The notes under the pieces: model-generated
What the model was told of the DNA's origin: nothing
The model's input: only the letters and a program-made list of their open reading frames with translations
The model's database searches: none
Part shown: positions 43,933 to 52,520 of the stretch, piece after piece
Layout of the letters: the number at the start of each line of letters is the position of its first letter
Numbering within the stretch: the stretch's first letter is position 1
Made by a program: the position numbers and the translations under genes
Assembly: GCA_947085405.1 (NCBI GenBank)
Contig: CAMTWO010000015.1
Coordinates: 18,802-82,801 of the forward strand
From: JASEGV01 sp947085405
Lineage (GTDB): Bacteria > Bacteroidota > Ignavibacteria > UBA10030 > BY39
Length of the DNA stretch: 64,000 nt
Reading direction: 5' to 3'

Positions 43933-44032
43933 ATTATTGTTTCTTCCGGTAATTTATTTTAATGAATTTAATTGTAAAGCACAAGTGTATTTGAATAAAA
44001 TTAAAAAAATATCTAACTTAAGTAAAAAAAAT

Positions 44033-44653
44033 ATGCTAATTACATTCGAGGGTTTAGATTTCTCGGGTAAAACCACCCAAATCAAATTGTTAACCGACAA
44101 GTTGCGGCAGCACAACTACGATGTTATTGTTGTCCGCGAGCCGGGCGGCACACCAATCTCGGAAAAAATCCGGGATATTCTTCTTGATAAAAAAAACCTG
44201 GAAATGACTCAAATTTCAGAGCTTTTGTTGTTTTCGGCAGCCCGAACCCAGCTCGTCAGTCAGATTATTATCCCCGCCTTGCAAGCAGGAAAAATTGTTA
44301 TATGCGATAGATATGATGATTCGACAACTGCATATCAGGGTTGCGGCAGAGGGATTCCGCTGGATGCTGTTAAACAAATCAACAAGCTGGCAACTTTAGG
44401 AACTGTTCCCGACATCACTTTTTTCATTGATGTTCCATTGAGCGAGGTTGCACACAGGCTAAAAGAGTCGAAAGCTTCTGCCGACAGGATGGAATCGTCG
44501 GGCGATGCTTTTTATGAAAAAGTCAGAAAAGGATTTTTCGACATTGCTAAAAGCGAACCGGAAAGATTTTTAATAATCGACGGCAACCGCAGCATCGATA
44601 CCGTGGCTGATGAAATTTGGAAAATCGTCAGCTTAAATTTTAAAATTGATTGA
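44033..44653 (+). CDS. tmk: Thymidylate kinase
   Basis: A 206-residue dTMP kinase. P-loop FEGLDFSGKTTQI; DRY motif VICDRYDDSTTAYQG; lid region LKESKASADRMESSG. It phosphorylates dTMP to dTDP, downstream of ThyX in dTTP synthesis. The frame extends upstream to 43886, but the extension has no family match, so I use the ATG at 44033 that starts MLITFEG. Followed by the ctp protease after 24 bp. Confidence 0.93.
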   Translation: MLITFEGLDFSGKTTQIKLLTDKLRQHNYDVIVVREPGGTPISEKIRDILLDKKNLEMTQISELLLFSAARTQLVSQIIIPALQAGKIVICDRYDDSTTAYQGCGRGIPLDAVKQINKLATLGTVPDITFFIDVPLSEVAHRLKESKASADRMESSGDAFYEKVRKGFFDIAKSEPERFLIIDGNRSIDTVADEIWKIVSLNFKID

Positions 44654-44677
44654 GTTAAGTAGAAAAGGATTTTCGTT

Positions 44678-46336
44678 ATGAATAAATTTAAAATAAACAA
44701 ATATTTTGCAGTTATAACTATTGTTTTAATAACTGCTGCATTCGGTTTCACAGTTGCCGATTCAGATTATTTTTTCAAGATCAACAAAAGCATAGATATT
44801 TTTGGAAGAGTGTTTAAAGAAGTTTCGTTGAATTATGTGGATGATATTGATCCTGAAGTTTTCGTTAATTCAGGCGTGGATGGAATGCTGAAGACACTTG
44901 ATCCATACACGAATTTCATATCCAGTTCGGAGGCAAGCGATGTTGAACTGATTACCACGGGAAAATATGGAGGTATCGGAATCTCAATAAGTATCCGTGA
45001 TGGAATGGTCATAATTACATCGTTGATGGAAGGTTACACTGCACAGCGGCAGGGACTCCGGATTGGGGATCAAATTATTGAAGTAGATGGAAAATCGATG
45101 ATTGGAATTAAACCCGAAAATGTGAGGCACTTGACGCGAGGCGAACCGGGCACTGAAGTAAAATTGAAAGTAACACGCGAAGGCGAAGCCAAAGCACTTG
45201 AATTTGTTTTGATAAGAGAAGAAATACGCCTCAAAAACATTTCTTATTCAGGTTTTGTGAAAGATGGAATTGCAATCATTCGTTTGGATAGATTTACCCG
45301 AACCGCCGGCGACGAGTTGCGGCTTGCAATAAAAGAGTTGAAATTAAAAGGAGAAATAAAAGGATTAATTATTGATCTCAGAGATAATCCCGGAGGATTG
45401 TTGGAAGCTGCCGTTGAAATTGTTTCGAAATTCATACCAAAAAACAGCCTGGTTGTTATTACAAAAGGACGGCGTGCAGAGTCGGAAGTAAAATTCCATT
45501 CAATTGAAGAACCGATGCTTCCTGATGTTCCGTTAGCTGTATTGGTTAATAACAACAGCGCCAGTGCAAGCGAAATTGTTGCAGGCGCTCTTCAAGATTT
45601 AGACAGAGCTGTAATTGTCGGCACTACTACATTCGGAAAAGGTTTAGTGCAAAATATTTTTCCTCTTCCTTACAACACTCAATTAAAAATGACTACCGCA
45701 AAGTATTATACACCTAGCGGCAGATGTATTCAGGAAAGAGATTATATTCATAAAAGTAAAGAAGGATTATTCACAGTTACCCCCGACAGCTTACGAAAAA
45801 ACTTTTTTACAAAAAACAGAAGAAATGTTCAGGATTTGGGTGGAGTTCATCCGGATACAACCGTTTTAGATTCTCAACCGAGTGGTATTTATAACGAACT
45901 AATGAGGAAAGCGATGTTCTTCAAATTCGCAACCCAATATATTTCAACACATAAAGAACCACCGACTAATTTTTCGGTGAATGGTGAATTGTGCAGTGAG
46001 TTCATAAAATATCTTGAAGCAAACAAGTTTGTTTTTGAGGATGAAGCCGAAACGAAAATTGAAGACTTGAAAAAATATGCAGAAAAAAATAAATACAGTG
46101 AAGAACTCATATTAGAATTAACTGCGCTGAAAAGGAAATTCACAGCCCTAAAAAGTACCGCTGTGGAAGCCAATCGGAACGAGATTGTTAAATCTTTGAG
46201 AATTGAAATAATGAGCCGTTACAAAGGCGAACAAGGAAGGTTCGAAGCTTCGTTTGTCGATGATAATCAGATTTTAGTTGCAATTGAAACTCTAAAAAAT
46301 ATGAAACTGTACAAAAAAATCCTGAACATCGAATAA
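44678..46336 (+). CDS. S41 family C-terminal processing peptidase
   Basis: A 552-residue CtpA/Prc-type protease. An uncleaved or cleaved N-terminal signal (residues 8-25) precedes a helical segment, a PDZ domain (about residues 95-175, GGIGISISIRDG then GLRIGDQIIEVDGKSMIG) and the S41 domain. The catalytic serine is in VNNNSASASEIVAGALQD and the lysine in TTFGKGLVQNI. It processes periplasmic protein C-termini. A C-terminal helical extension (about residues 400-552) is present. RBS AAAAGGA lies near the ATG. Confidence 0.92.
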   Translation: MNKFKINKYFAVITIVLITAAFGFTVADSDYFFKINKSIDIFGRVFKEVSLNYVDDIDPEVFVNSGVDGMLKTLDPYTNFISSSEASDVELITTGKYGGIGISISIRDGMVIITSLMEGYTAQRQGLRIGDQIIEVDGKSMIGIKPENVRHLTRGEPGTEVKLKVTREGEAKALEFVLIREEIRLKNISYSGFVKDGIAIIRLDRFTRTAGDELRLAIKELKLKGEIKGLIIDLRDNPGGLLEAAVEIVSKFIPKNSLVVITKGRRAESEVKFHSIEEPMLPDVPLAVLVNNNSASASEIVAGALQDLDRAVIVGTTTFGKGLVQNIFPLPYNTQLKMTTAKYYTPSGRCIQERDYIHKSKEGLFTVTPDSLRKNFFTKNRRNVQDLGGVHPDTTVLDSQPSGIYNELMRKAMFFKFATQYISTHKEPPTNFSVNGELCSEFIKYLEANKFVFEDEAETKIEDLKKYAEKNKYSEELILELTALKRKFTALKSTAVEANRNEIVKSLRIEIMSRYKGEQGRFEASFVDDNQILVAIETLKNMKLYKKILNIE

Positions 46337-47140
46337 ATGGATTTCTTATCTATCATAATTTTATTATTTATCGGATGTATTATCGGATTCTTAGCCGGAT
46401 TCTTTGGCGTAGGTGGCGGTGTGATATTAGTGCCGGTGCTTCTATTTTTTTTCGCAACTCAAACCATAGATGCAAGGATAATAACGCATCTTGCAATGGG
46501 AACGAGTTTGTTTATTGTAGTATTTGCTTCTTTCGCGAGTGCACTCAAACATCAAAAACAAGGGAATGTTTTTTGGAAAGGCGTTCTGTTTATAGGAGTT
46601 TCGAGCATAATAACGGCGGCAATCGGGACAACTGTTGCGGCTGCAATTCCCGGTGAAGTATTACAAAAATTTTTCGCAATTGCTGTTCTAACGGTTAGCT
46701 TGCGTTTGTTTTTCGAGAAAACTAAAACTGAGACAGCAGGCGATTTCAATCCGAGCCGAATTAGACTCGTGATAATCGGTATTACAGTCGGCTTTTTATC
46801 GGCATTGACTGGAATCGGCGGAGGTGTCTTTTCCATTCCGCTGATGTATTTTCTTGCAAACTTTCCTATTAAACGGGCAATCGGAACATCTTCGGCGACT
46901 GTAATTATTACGGCGTCAACGGCAGTTATCGGCTACGCATTGAATGGTTACGGAAATGTTCACCTGCCGGCATACACAATCGGTTTTGTTGATTACCTGC
47001 ATGCAATACCTTTAATTATCGGTACTGTTATAGTAGGTCCGTTTGGTGCTGCTGCCGCAAATAAAACATCTTCGCTGATGCTTCGGAAATTATTTGCTAT
47101 ATACTTATTCGCGAATTCAATTTTTATGTTTATTAAGTAA
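46337..47140 (+). CDS. TauE/SafE family permease
   Basis: A 267-residue membrane protein with seven or eight hydrophobic segments. Both family glycine motifs are present: GFLAGFFGVGGGVILVPVLL near the start and GFLSALTGIGGGVFSIPLMY in the second half, the internal repeat of TauE/SafE. Members export or import sulphur-containing organic anions such as sulphite or sulphoacetate; substrate unknown. It follows the ctp protease stop codon directly, and its C-terminus is followed after 10 bp by a DUF4491 gene. Confidence 0.9.
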   Translation: MDFLSIIILLFIGCIIGFLAGFFGVGGGVILVPVLLFFFATQTIDARIITHLAMGTSLFIVVFASFASALKHQKQGNVFWKGVLFIGVSSIITAAIGTTVAAAIPGEVLQKFFAIAVLTVSLRLFFEKTKTETAGDFNPSRIRLVIIGITVGFLSALTGIGGGVFSIPLMYFLANFPIKRAIGTSSATVIITASTAVIGYALNGYGNVHLPAYTIGFVDYLHAIPLIIGTVIVGPFGAAAANKTSSLMLRKLFAIYLFANSIFMFIK

Positions 47141-47150
47141 AAGGATGGAT

Positions 47151-47411
47151 ATGAACTTTAACGGAATTATTGTCGCTGTTGCAACCGGTATTTTAATTTG
47201 GTTCGGACATATTTGGGTTGTAAAACTTTTCAGATGGTCGGGAACAAAATTGTGGTTTGTTCCTTTGATAGCAGGTTTGATTTTTATGACTGCGTCGTTG
47301 AATTCAGAGAACGATACACTCTCGGCTGTTTTCGCAATTGGAGCTGTAACTTTTTTTTGGGGAATTAAAGAGTTATTCGAGTATAAACAAAAACATAATC
47401 AACAAATTTAA
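47151..47411 (+). CDS. DUF4491 family membrane protein
   Basis: An 86-residue protein with three hydrophobic helices, matching DUF4491 (MNFNGIIVAVATGILIWFGH, WVVKLFRWSGTKLWF, LFLWGIKELFEY-like TFFWGIKELFEY). The role is unknown. I use the ATG at 47151 because AAAGGA lies seven bases before it; the frame extends upstream to 47094 into the TauE gene but only the last part matches the family. Confidence 0.75.
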   Translation: MNFNGIIVAVATGILIWFGHIWVVKLFRWSGTKLWFVPLIAGLIFMTASLNSENDTLSAVFAIGAVTFFWGIKELFEYKQKHNQQI

Positions 47412-47422
47412 AAGGACTAAAA

Positions 47423-47605
47423 ATGGAAAAAGAAACAAACGAATTATTTTCTGCCGGTAATTTAGCAAAGCTTTTACAGGTATCACCCGCCGTACTTAAA
47501 AAAGCAATCGAAGCGAGTAAGGTTAAACCCGATGCAAAAAAAGGTGTATGCTCGTACTATTCTGCAAACACGGCTGAAAAAATTAAGAAACATTTGAAGA
47601 AGTAA
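47423..47605 (+). CDS. Small helix-turn-helix-like protein, 60 residues
   Basis: A 60-codon frame, MEKETNELFSAGNLAKLLQ, then VSPAVLKKAIEASKVKP, DAKKGVCSYYSANTAEKIKKHLKK. The pattern is that of a small winged-helix or MerR-like fold that could bind DNA or another protein. AAAAGGAC lies before the ATG with good spacing. It follows the DUF4491 gene by 11 bp and probably shares its transcript. Family not certain. Confidence 0.6.
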   Translation: MEKETNELFSAGNLAKLLQVSPAVLKKAIEASKVKPDAKKGVCSYYSANTAEKIKKHLKK

Positions 47606-47640
47606 TGATCCGAATACTGGGTATATTCTTGGACAGAATT

Positions 47641-48216
47641 TTAAAAGGTTGGCACTTTTGCTGTCCAAAGACGCAACATATAATCGATATCATTTTCTGC
47701 TATCCCACGAAGTCGAAATATTTCACAAAGAAAGCCTTCGGCTACGTTTAGAGCATTTTGGGCATCCACGATTTCAAGGTTTTCATAACGGTCGATGTTA
47801 GCAAGACCTTGTATTTCAATATTTGGTACTCTTACTGTTTCGTGGGTGCTAACAAAGTGCATTAAATAATTACGAAGATTTTTCAAATCAACAAAATCCT
47901 TCCCGATCCCAGAATCTATTATAAGTTTACGCCCTAAAATAACTTTTGGCCATTCTTTTAATTTATATTCAAGTGATTTTCTATCACTTATTGTTTTGAG
48001 AAAATATTGTTCGTGATGCTTGAAATCTTTTTCACTTACAACTAACCTAAAGTATATGTTTATAAATGTTTCTATCGTTGTAACAGATTGAAAAATACAT
48101 AGAGTCACTTGTTGACGTTTAATGTCTGTGTCTATGATGTCCTCAAGACTATAAACGAGTCTTCGCAAAATCTTGAAGTACTCATTAACCATTTTATTTG
48201 GAGATGCAAGTGTCAC
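47641..48216 (-). CDS. HEPN-like domain protein of unknown function
   Basis: A 191-residue soluble helical protein. The segment DLKNLRNYLMHFVSTHE has the R-N-x3-H motif of HEPN ribonucleases and comes after long helices, as in HEPN proteins. It could be an RNA-targeting toxin or a structural HEPN. No nucleotidyltransferase partner is adjacent. Its start lies 26 bp from a GTTAGGC core on the same strand, as in an integron gene cassette. It ends 36 bp from the convergent small gene. Confidence 0.55.
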   Translation of the reverse strand: MTLASPNKMVNEYFKILRRLVYSLEDIIDTDIKRQQVTLCIFQSVTTIETFINIYFRLVVSEKDFKHHEQYFLKTISDRKSLEYKLKEWPKVILGRKLIIDSGIGKDFVDLKNLRNYLMHFVSTHETVRVPNIEIQGLANIDRYENLEIVDAQNALNVAEGFLCEIFRLRGIAENDIDYMLRLWTAKVPTF

Positions 48217-48306
48217 TGTAAGTATGAATTATGTTTGTGTCAGCCTAACGGTGTTGCCGCTAATCCTTCGGTAAGCTCAGGACAGACCGGCAGCTTGATT
48301 AGAGTC

Positions 48307-48331
48307 CGTCAGACTCTAACGGAGTCTGACG
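48307..48331. repeat. Palindrome CGTCAGACTC-TAACG-GAGTCTGACG
   Basis: Perfect ten-base arms around a five-base loop. The core CTAACGGA and the preceding AGTCCGTC match the palindrome at 31980-32001 (AGTCCGTCCGTTA...). It is one of a family of such intergenic elements. Confidence 0.65.
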
Positions 48332-48341
48332 ACCCAGATTA

Positions 48342-48368
48342 CCCGCCGAAGTTATGAACGAAGGTGGG
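48342..48368. repeat. CCCGCC/GGTGGG hairpin repeat
   Basis: CCCGCCGAAGT, loop, then AAGGTGGG, with one wobble pair at the ends. Related to 9811-9839 and 63764-63801 by the shared start CCGCCGAAGT. Confidence 0.5.
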
Positions 48369-48480
48369 AACAGCAATGCCATATAAAAAGCATCAGCCCA
48401 TATTAATTAACAATTTTATTTAATTGAACAATACTGATTCCAATGATTACTTTTTTCACCAAACCAGAAAATCTGCAAAT

Positions 48481-49524
48481 TCACCGACCCGTAATGGCTG
48501 TTGGGTTGAGTTGTTGGTTAGGCGGTAAAATAAGATTTTGTTTTTTAATTAATTGCTCTATGGATTTAAATTTTACATATATTTTTTTGTTTTTGAATTC
48601 ATCGGATCCTAATGTGAACCCGAGAGAAGGACGCTCGATGGCAATTAATAGAACTGTTTCATAAAACGATAATCCTAGTATAGTCGAAAGTATGATAAAA
48701 TAGACTGATGAATGTTCGTGGATAAATTTTGAGCCTATGTTCTTGTCGTAATCTATATCAAAATAGTATTCAATTGGTTTTGGATTTAATGTGCCATCTT
48801 CCTCAATTGTCCAAAAATCCTTCGAAGCAGATGTGATGTCTTTAAGGATATCTAATCCATATGTAATTCTATCTTTTACCATGAAAGGACAGAGATGTGC
48901 GGCATTGTTCCATTCATTCCATATTTCATTTTTCAAATCGTCAATAAGTACTTCAAATTTATCATCATTGATGCGAATGAATCTTTGATTCATCCATCCT
49001 TCTCTCCCATCTTTGTATATGTCTTTGTCCTCGATTGCCTTTATTTCTTGGACCACATACAAGTAGTTATCTCTTGCTGACTTGATTTTTTGACATCCTA
49101 CTATGTTATAAATTGTTCTGTCATAACCATAACAATAGTGTTTTATATCCAAATGTTTTTCAGGTCGGTCATTTTTCTTATACCATTCATTTCGTTGTCT
49201 TGGCCAATCTGATGCGTCATAACAACATCTGAATACTTTAGTAACAATAGGGGTATATTCAATGATTCGGTCATTGACAATGATTTTTGTTTTTTTCCAT
49301 TTGTGTGCTATTCTGTATAAATTGTAAAACTTAGATATCTCCAGTGTTGTAAAGCGAAAGACTTCGTAATCATTTACTAAATTACTTCTTTCAATTATTT
49401 CAATTGGCAAGTTCTTGAAGTTGCTGGAATGAACATGAATTTCTGCAACCCAAGTAGTAATCTCGTCATTGTTTTGCATTTTGTTTTTTATAGTATTTAA
49501 AAATAGTGTTTGTAGCTCTATCAT
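48481..49524 (-). CDS. Hypothetical accessory protein with recurrent C-terminal tail
   Basis: A 347-residue protein with no recognised domain. It is mostly soluble, with a hydrophobic stretch near residues 275-297 (SVYFIILSTILGLSFYETVL). The last residues NQQLNPTAITGR come from sequence that also forms the GCCTAAC end of an integron-like junction; QQLNPTA-type tails recur in environmental proteins when genes run into attC-like repeats. A GTTAGAC core lies 15 bp upstream of the start (49539-49545), as at a cassette boundary. Function unknown; likely mobile. Confidence 0.55.
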   Translation of the reverse strand: MIELQTLFLNTIKNKMQNNDEITTWVAEIHVHSSNFKNLPIEIIERSNLVNDYEVFRFTTLEISKFYNLYRIAHKWKKTKIIVNDRIIEYTPIVTKVFRCCYDASDWPRQRNEWYKKNDRPEKHLDIKHYCYGYDRTIYNIVGCQKIKSARDNYLYVVQEIKAIEDKDIYKDGREGWMNQRFIRINDDKFEVLIDDLKNEIWNEWNNAAHLCPFMVKDRITYGLDILKDITSASKDFWTIEEDGTLNPKPIEYYFDIDYDKNIGSKFIHEHSSVYFIILSTILGLSFYETVLLIAIERPSLGFTLGSDEFKNKKIYVKFKSIEQLIKKQNLILPPNQQLNPTAITGR

Positions 49525-49577
49525 CCTTAACTAATTCAGTCTAACTGGCTCTTTAAAAAAAATCCATGTTAACTACC

Positions 49578-49614
49578 CTCAATATATTATTTAATAATTT
49601 GAAATTCAAATTTT
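49578..49614. repeat. 37-bp AT-rich repeat, copy 2
   Basis: The segment starts CTCAATATATTATTTAATAA and ends TTGAAATTCAAATTTT. It differs by one base from 9690-9726. It contains two palindromes, ATTATTTAATAAT and ATTTGAAATTCAAAT, and lies directly after the cytosine deaminase pseudogene. Confidence 0.6.
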
Positions 49615-49976
49615 CACACACCTATGTCTTCGTCCCACAGCTTGGGATTAATCTGGATAAAATCTCTCATCATATCAATACACACCTTATCGTTGAGAAT
49701 TTCGACCTCAATTCCACGCGAGCGAAGGTAATCTTCAGGACCTTTGAAAGTTATATTTTATCCAACAATACTTTCGGTATTTTATAAAGCAAAATTGCAC
49801 CGCTGCACATATCGCATGGAGAGAGTGTGGAGTATAGCACTTCCTTTTTGTACACAGTTGTTGTGTCCCCGGCTGATAATCTTTTTATTAATGACCAAAA
49901 CCGAGCCGATGGGTATGCCACCTTTGGCAAGTCCTTTCTTTACTTCTTCGATTGCTACCTGTAAAAATTTATCCAC
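49614..49976 (-). pseudogene. Cytosine/nucleoside deaminase (Fcy1-like), decayed
   Basis: Pieces of one deaminase in different frames. The start MDKFLQVAIEEVKKGLAKGG, IPIGSVLVINKKI and VQKGSAILH are intact. Then about 25 residues, including the catalytic HxE segment, are lost and the frame shifts to TLSPCDMCSGAILLYKIPK (zinc-binding CxxC). A further shift and a stop (TAA where GAA is expected) follow, and the last part TFKGPEDYLRSRGIEVE to NPKLWDEDIGV is in a third arrangement. It cannot make an active deaminase. Family enzymes deaminate cytosine to uracil. Confidence 0.82.
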
Positions 49977-50082
49977 GTTTACTTAGAAATTTTTGTATCA
50001 GGGTCTGTGCACGAGTGTTCCGTTCCGATTTGCATCGGAACGAAATGTTTCGAGAGAACTATTTAGTCAACACCGTAATTTC

Positions 50083-50793
50083 TTAAACCATTGCAAAAAC
50101 TCTAACCGGACTTCCCGAGCCGTTTTCTAATTTTAACGGAGCTATAATCAAAATAGCTCCCATAGCAGGAAGTTGTTCAAGGTTTGCTATATTTTCTAGC
50201 GCATATTTGTTCGCTTCGAATAAAACTTTATGAGCAGGGAAGTCGGTTGAAAATCCGCAATCGATACTTAAAGTTTCCACACCGATACCGTTTATGTTTC
50301 GTTCGTTAATTAAAAACTTAACTGCCTCTTCTGAAAAACCGGGAAAGTGCATCACTCCTTTTTCATCCTGATTCAAATAAAGTTTTGGTTCGTTCCAATA
50401 TTTATTCCAACCAGTGTGCATTAAGACAACGGAATTGTTTTGTATCAAGCCAAACTTCTCCTCCCATTCTAAAATATCATCTACTGTTAAAGCATAATCG
50501 TGATTGTTCATCACCCTTTCCTGAACGCTGATAATAACTGCCGGTATAATTAGATTGTCGAGAGGAATTTGGTCAATTGTTAACTTGCCTTCACAGCCAT
50601 GCGCGGGTGCGTCGAGGTGTGTGCCGAAATGTTCGGGAATGCTAAGCAACCGAGAATAGAAACTATTCGTTTTGTAATCAGTCAGAGTAACAGTTGAGTA
50701 TTTTTCTGAAAATGAATTTGAGGGCCAAACCGGAATATTCATGCCGATTGTGTGGGTGAGGTCGATTATGTTTTGTTTGTGTTTAATAGTCAT
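50083..50793 (-). CDS. Cyclase family protein (kynurenine formamidase-like hydrolase)
   Basis: A 236-residue metal-dependent hydrolase of the cyclase family. The start IIDLTHTIGMNIPVWP and HFGTHLDAPAHG (the metal-binding HxGTHxDxPxH pattern) are followed by GWNKYWNEP and GVETLSIDCGFSTDFPAHKVL. Members open N-formylkynurenine, cyclic amides or act in other pathways; the substrate is not predicted. It overlaps the 3' end of folD by 11 bp and is translated with it. Confidence 0.85.
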   Translation of the reverse strand: MTIKHKQNIIDLTHTIGMNIPVWPSNSFSEKYSTVTLTDYKTNSFYSRLLSIPEHFGTHLDAPAHGCEGKLTIDQIPLDNLIIPAVIISVQERVMNNHDYALTVDDILEWEEKFGLIQNNSVVLMHTGWNKYWNEPKLYLNQDEKGVMHFPGFSEEAVKFLINERNINGIGVETLSIDCGFSTDFPAHKVLFEANKYALENIANLEQLPAMGAILIIAPLKLENGSGSPVRVFAMV

Positions 50794-51670
50794 CTATTTG
50801 GTCTGCGACTTTGAATGTGTTGGAGATAAGCATCGCAATCGTCATCGGTCCGATGCCGCCTGGTACTGGCGAAATTGCACTTGCAATTTTCGATACCGAT
50901 TCGAAATGAACATCGCCAACAATACGATAACCATTTTTTGCAGCAGGGTCATCAACCCGGTTGATACCCACATCAATCACAACCACGCCGGTTTTGACCA
51001 TTTCGGCGGTGATTATTTCCGGTTTTCCGATTGCCGCAATAAGAATATCGGCTTGTTTTGTATAAATAGAAATATCTTTTGTTCCTGTATGTGCAATTGT
51101 TACAACAGCATTTGCGCCGGCTTGCTTTTGCAGAAGCATATTTGCAACAGGTTTTCCAACGATATTGCTCCTGCCAACAACAACGACGTGTTTGCCCGAA
51201 GTTTCGATTCCATATCTCATCAGCAACTCTTGTATGCCCGCCGGTGTGCACGGACGCAGAGAGTCCTGTCCAATTAGTAACTTACCAACATTGATTGGGT
51301 GGAAGCCGTCAACATCTTTTCTGTAATCAATCGCTTCAATGATTTTATTTTCATCAATATGTTTAGGCAGGGGAAGCTGAACTAAAATGCCATGGATGGA
51401 TTTATCGAGATTGAATTTGTTTATGAGTTCGAGTAAAAATTCTTCAGAGGTTTCGGCGGGAAGTTTTTCTGTGATGGAATAAAACCCGACTTCGTCGCAA
51501 GCTTTGTTTTTCATTTTCACATAACTTTGCGATGCAGGATTATCGCCGACTAAAATAAAAGCTAAACCGGGAGTAATTCCTTTCTGTGTTTTCAGGTGAA
51601 GTGTTTTGTTTTTTATTTCCGATTTAATTTCTTCGGAAATTTTCTTTCCGTCTAAAATTTGAGCTGACAT
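50783..51670 (-). CDS. folD: Methylenetetrahydrofolate dehydrogenase/cyclohydrolase
   Basis: A 295-residue FolD from ATG 51670. Motifs: PGLAFILVGDNPASQSYVK, KMKNKACDEVGF with the catalytic lysine, ILVQLPLPKHI, VVGRSNIVGKPVANML and GGIGPMTIAMLI. It makes 5,10-methenyl- and formyl-tetrahydrofolate, supplying one-carbon units. The frame extends 22 residues upstream into the YmdB-like gene, but MSAQILDGKKIS is the family start. It is four bases downstream of that gene and overlaps the cyclase gene. Confidence 0.94.
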   Translation of the reverse strand: MSAQILDGKKISEEIKSEIKNKTLHLKTQKGITPGLAFILVGDNPASQSYVKMKNKACDEVGFYSITEKLPAETSEEFLLELINKFNLDKSIHGILVQLPLPKHIDENKIIEAIDYRKDVDGFHPINVGKLLIGQDSLRPCTPAGIQELLMRYGIETSGKHVVVVGRSNIVGKPVANMLLQKQAGANAVVTIAHTGTKDISIYTKQADILIAAIGKPEIITAEMVKTGVVVIDVGINRVDDPAAKNGYRIVGDVHFESVSKIASAISPVPGGIGPMTIAMLISNTFKVADQIDDY

Positions 51671-51674
51671 TTTA

Positions 51675-52475
51675 TTAACCGAAGCTTGGAAAAACGATGC
51701 TTTCAAATTTGATCGCTTTGCCGGTTTCTGAATCAACTTTTATATACGCACCGCAGAAACGGACATCGTGGCTTGCCATTTCGTATTTATAGGGAACGCC
51801 ATGTATAAAACGTTTTATGGCGATATCTTTTTTCATCCCGATTACAGAATCGTAGGGTCCTGTCATCCCAACATCCGAAATATATGCAGTCCCTTTTGGT
51901 AATATTCTTCCGTCGGCAGTGGGTACGTGTGTATGTGTTCCGATAACTGCACTTGCCCGCCCATCAAGGTGCCACGCGAGAGCTATTTTTTCAGCAGTTG
52001 CTTCTGCATGGAAATCAACAATTACAGTTTTAGTTTGATCGATAATTTTACTTAAAGCCCAATCGGCAGTTTTGAAAGGGTCGTCGATGGGTTGCATGTA
52101 AACTCTGCCTTGTAAATTTATAACTGCGATTTTCCCTTTCTCACCCAAATCGTAAATTATGTATCCGTTTCCGGGATTTTCGCGCGGGTAATTTAATGGT
52201 CGCAGAACTGTTCTGTTCTCGGCAAGTACTTTACGAGCATCCCATTTATCCCATAAATGATTACCGCCGGTAATTACATTCACACCAAGACCGGAAATTT
52301 TAGAGACTAACTCGGCATTAAGTCCTTTACCGTCGTTTAGATTTTCACCGTTAGCGATACAGAAATCGATTTGATATTTTTGGAAGTAGCTCTTGAGCAA
52401 GGTTTCGGTAACTTCGATACCGGGTTTCCCAATAATATCGCCGATGAACAAGATATTTAATTGTTTAGACGACAT
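51675..52475 (-). CDS. YmdB/TIGR00282 family metallophosphoesterase
   Basis: A 266-residue calcineurin-type phosphoesterase. Metal-site motifs are ILFIGDIIGKPG, CIANGENLNDGKGL, VITGGNHLWDKW, IVDFHAEATAEK and GTHTHVPTADGRILPKG. Bacillus YmdB hydrolyses 2',3'-cyclic nucleotides and influences RNA decay and biofilm behaviour; the same activity is likely here. ATG 52475 is preferred over TTG 52490 because GGAG lies nine bases before it. It precedes folD by four bases. Confidence 0.88.
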   Translation of the reverse strand: MSSKQLNILFIGDIIGKPGIEVTETLLKSYFQKYQIDFCIANGENLNDGKGLNAELVSKISGLGVNVITGGNHLWDKWDARKVLAENRTVLRPLNYPRENPGNGYIIYDLGEKGKIAVINLQGRVYMQPIDDPFKTADWALSKIIDQTKTVIVDFHAEATAEKIALAWHLDGRASAVIGTHTHVPTADGRILPKGTAYISDVGMTGPYDSVIGMKKDIAIKRFIHGVPYKYEMASHDVRFCGAYIKVDSETGKAIKFESIVFPSFG

Positions 52476-52520
52476 AAGTTTCTGCTCCAATATACAAAAA
52501 AAAGGTAAAAGCTAAAAAAT

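Larger units (their letters stand above)
48243..48523. other. Integron-cassette-like junction (possible degenerate attC)
   Basis: The ends GCCTAAC (48243-48249) and GTTAGGC (48517-48523) are a perfect seven-base inverted repeat and fit the RYYYAAC and GTTRRRY core sites of attC recombination sites. They lie between the ends of two accessory genes as in cassette arrays. The 281-bp size is larger than typical attC, and other palindromes (48307-48331, 48342-48368) are inside, so this may be an attC interrupted by repeats or a coincidence. Confidence 0.35.

Noticed and set aside
43886..44032. Upstream extension of the tmk frame
   Set aside because: The extra 49 residues have no match to the kinase family, and the usual start MLITFEG is at 44033.
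47651..47665. TGGCAC...TTTGC as a sigma-54 promoter
   Set aside because: The spacing between GG and GC is not the required ten bases and it lies within a gene.
49744..49986. Plus-strand frame over the deaminase pseudogene
   Set aside because: Antisense of recognisable deaminase sequence; no features of its own.
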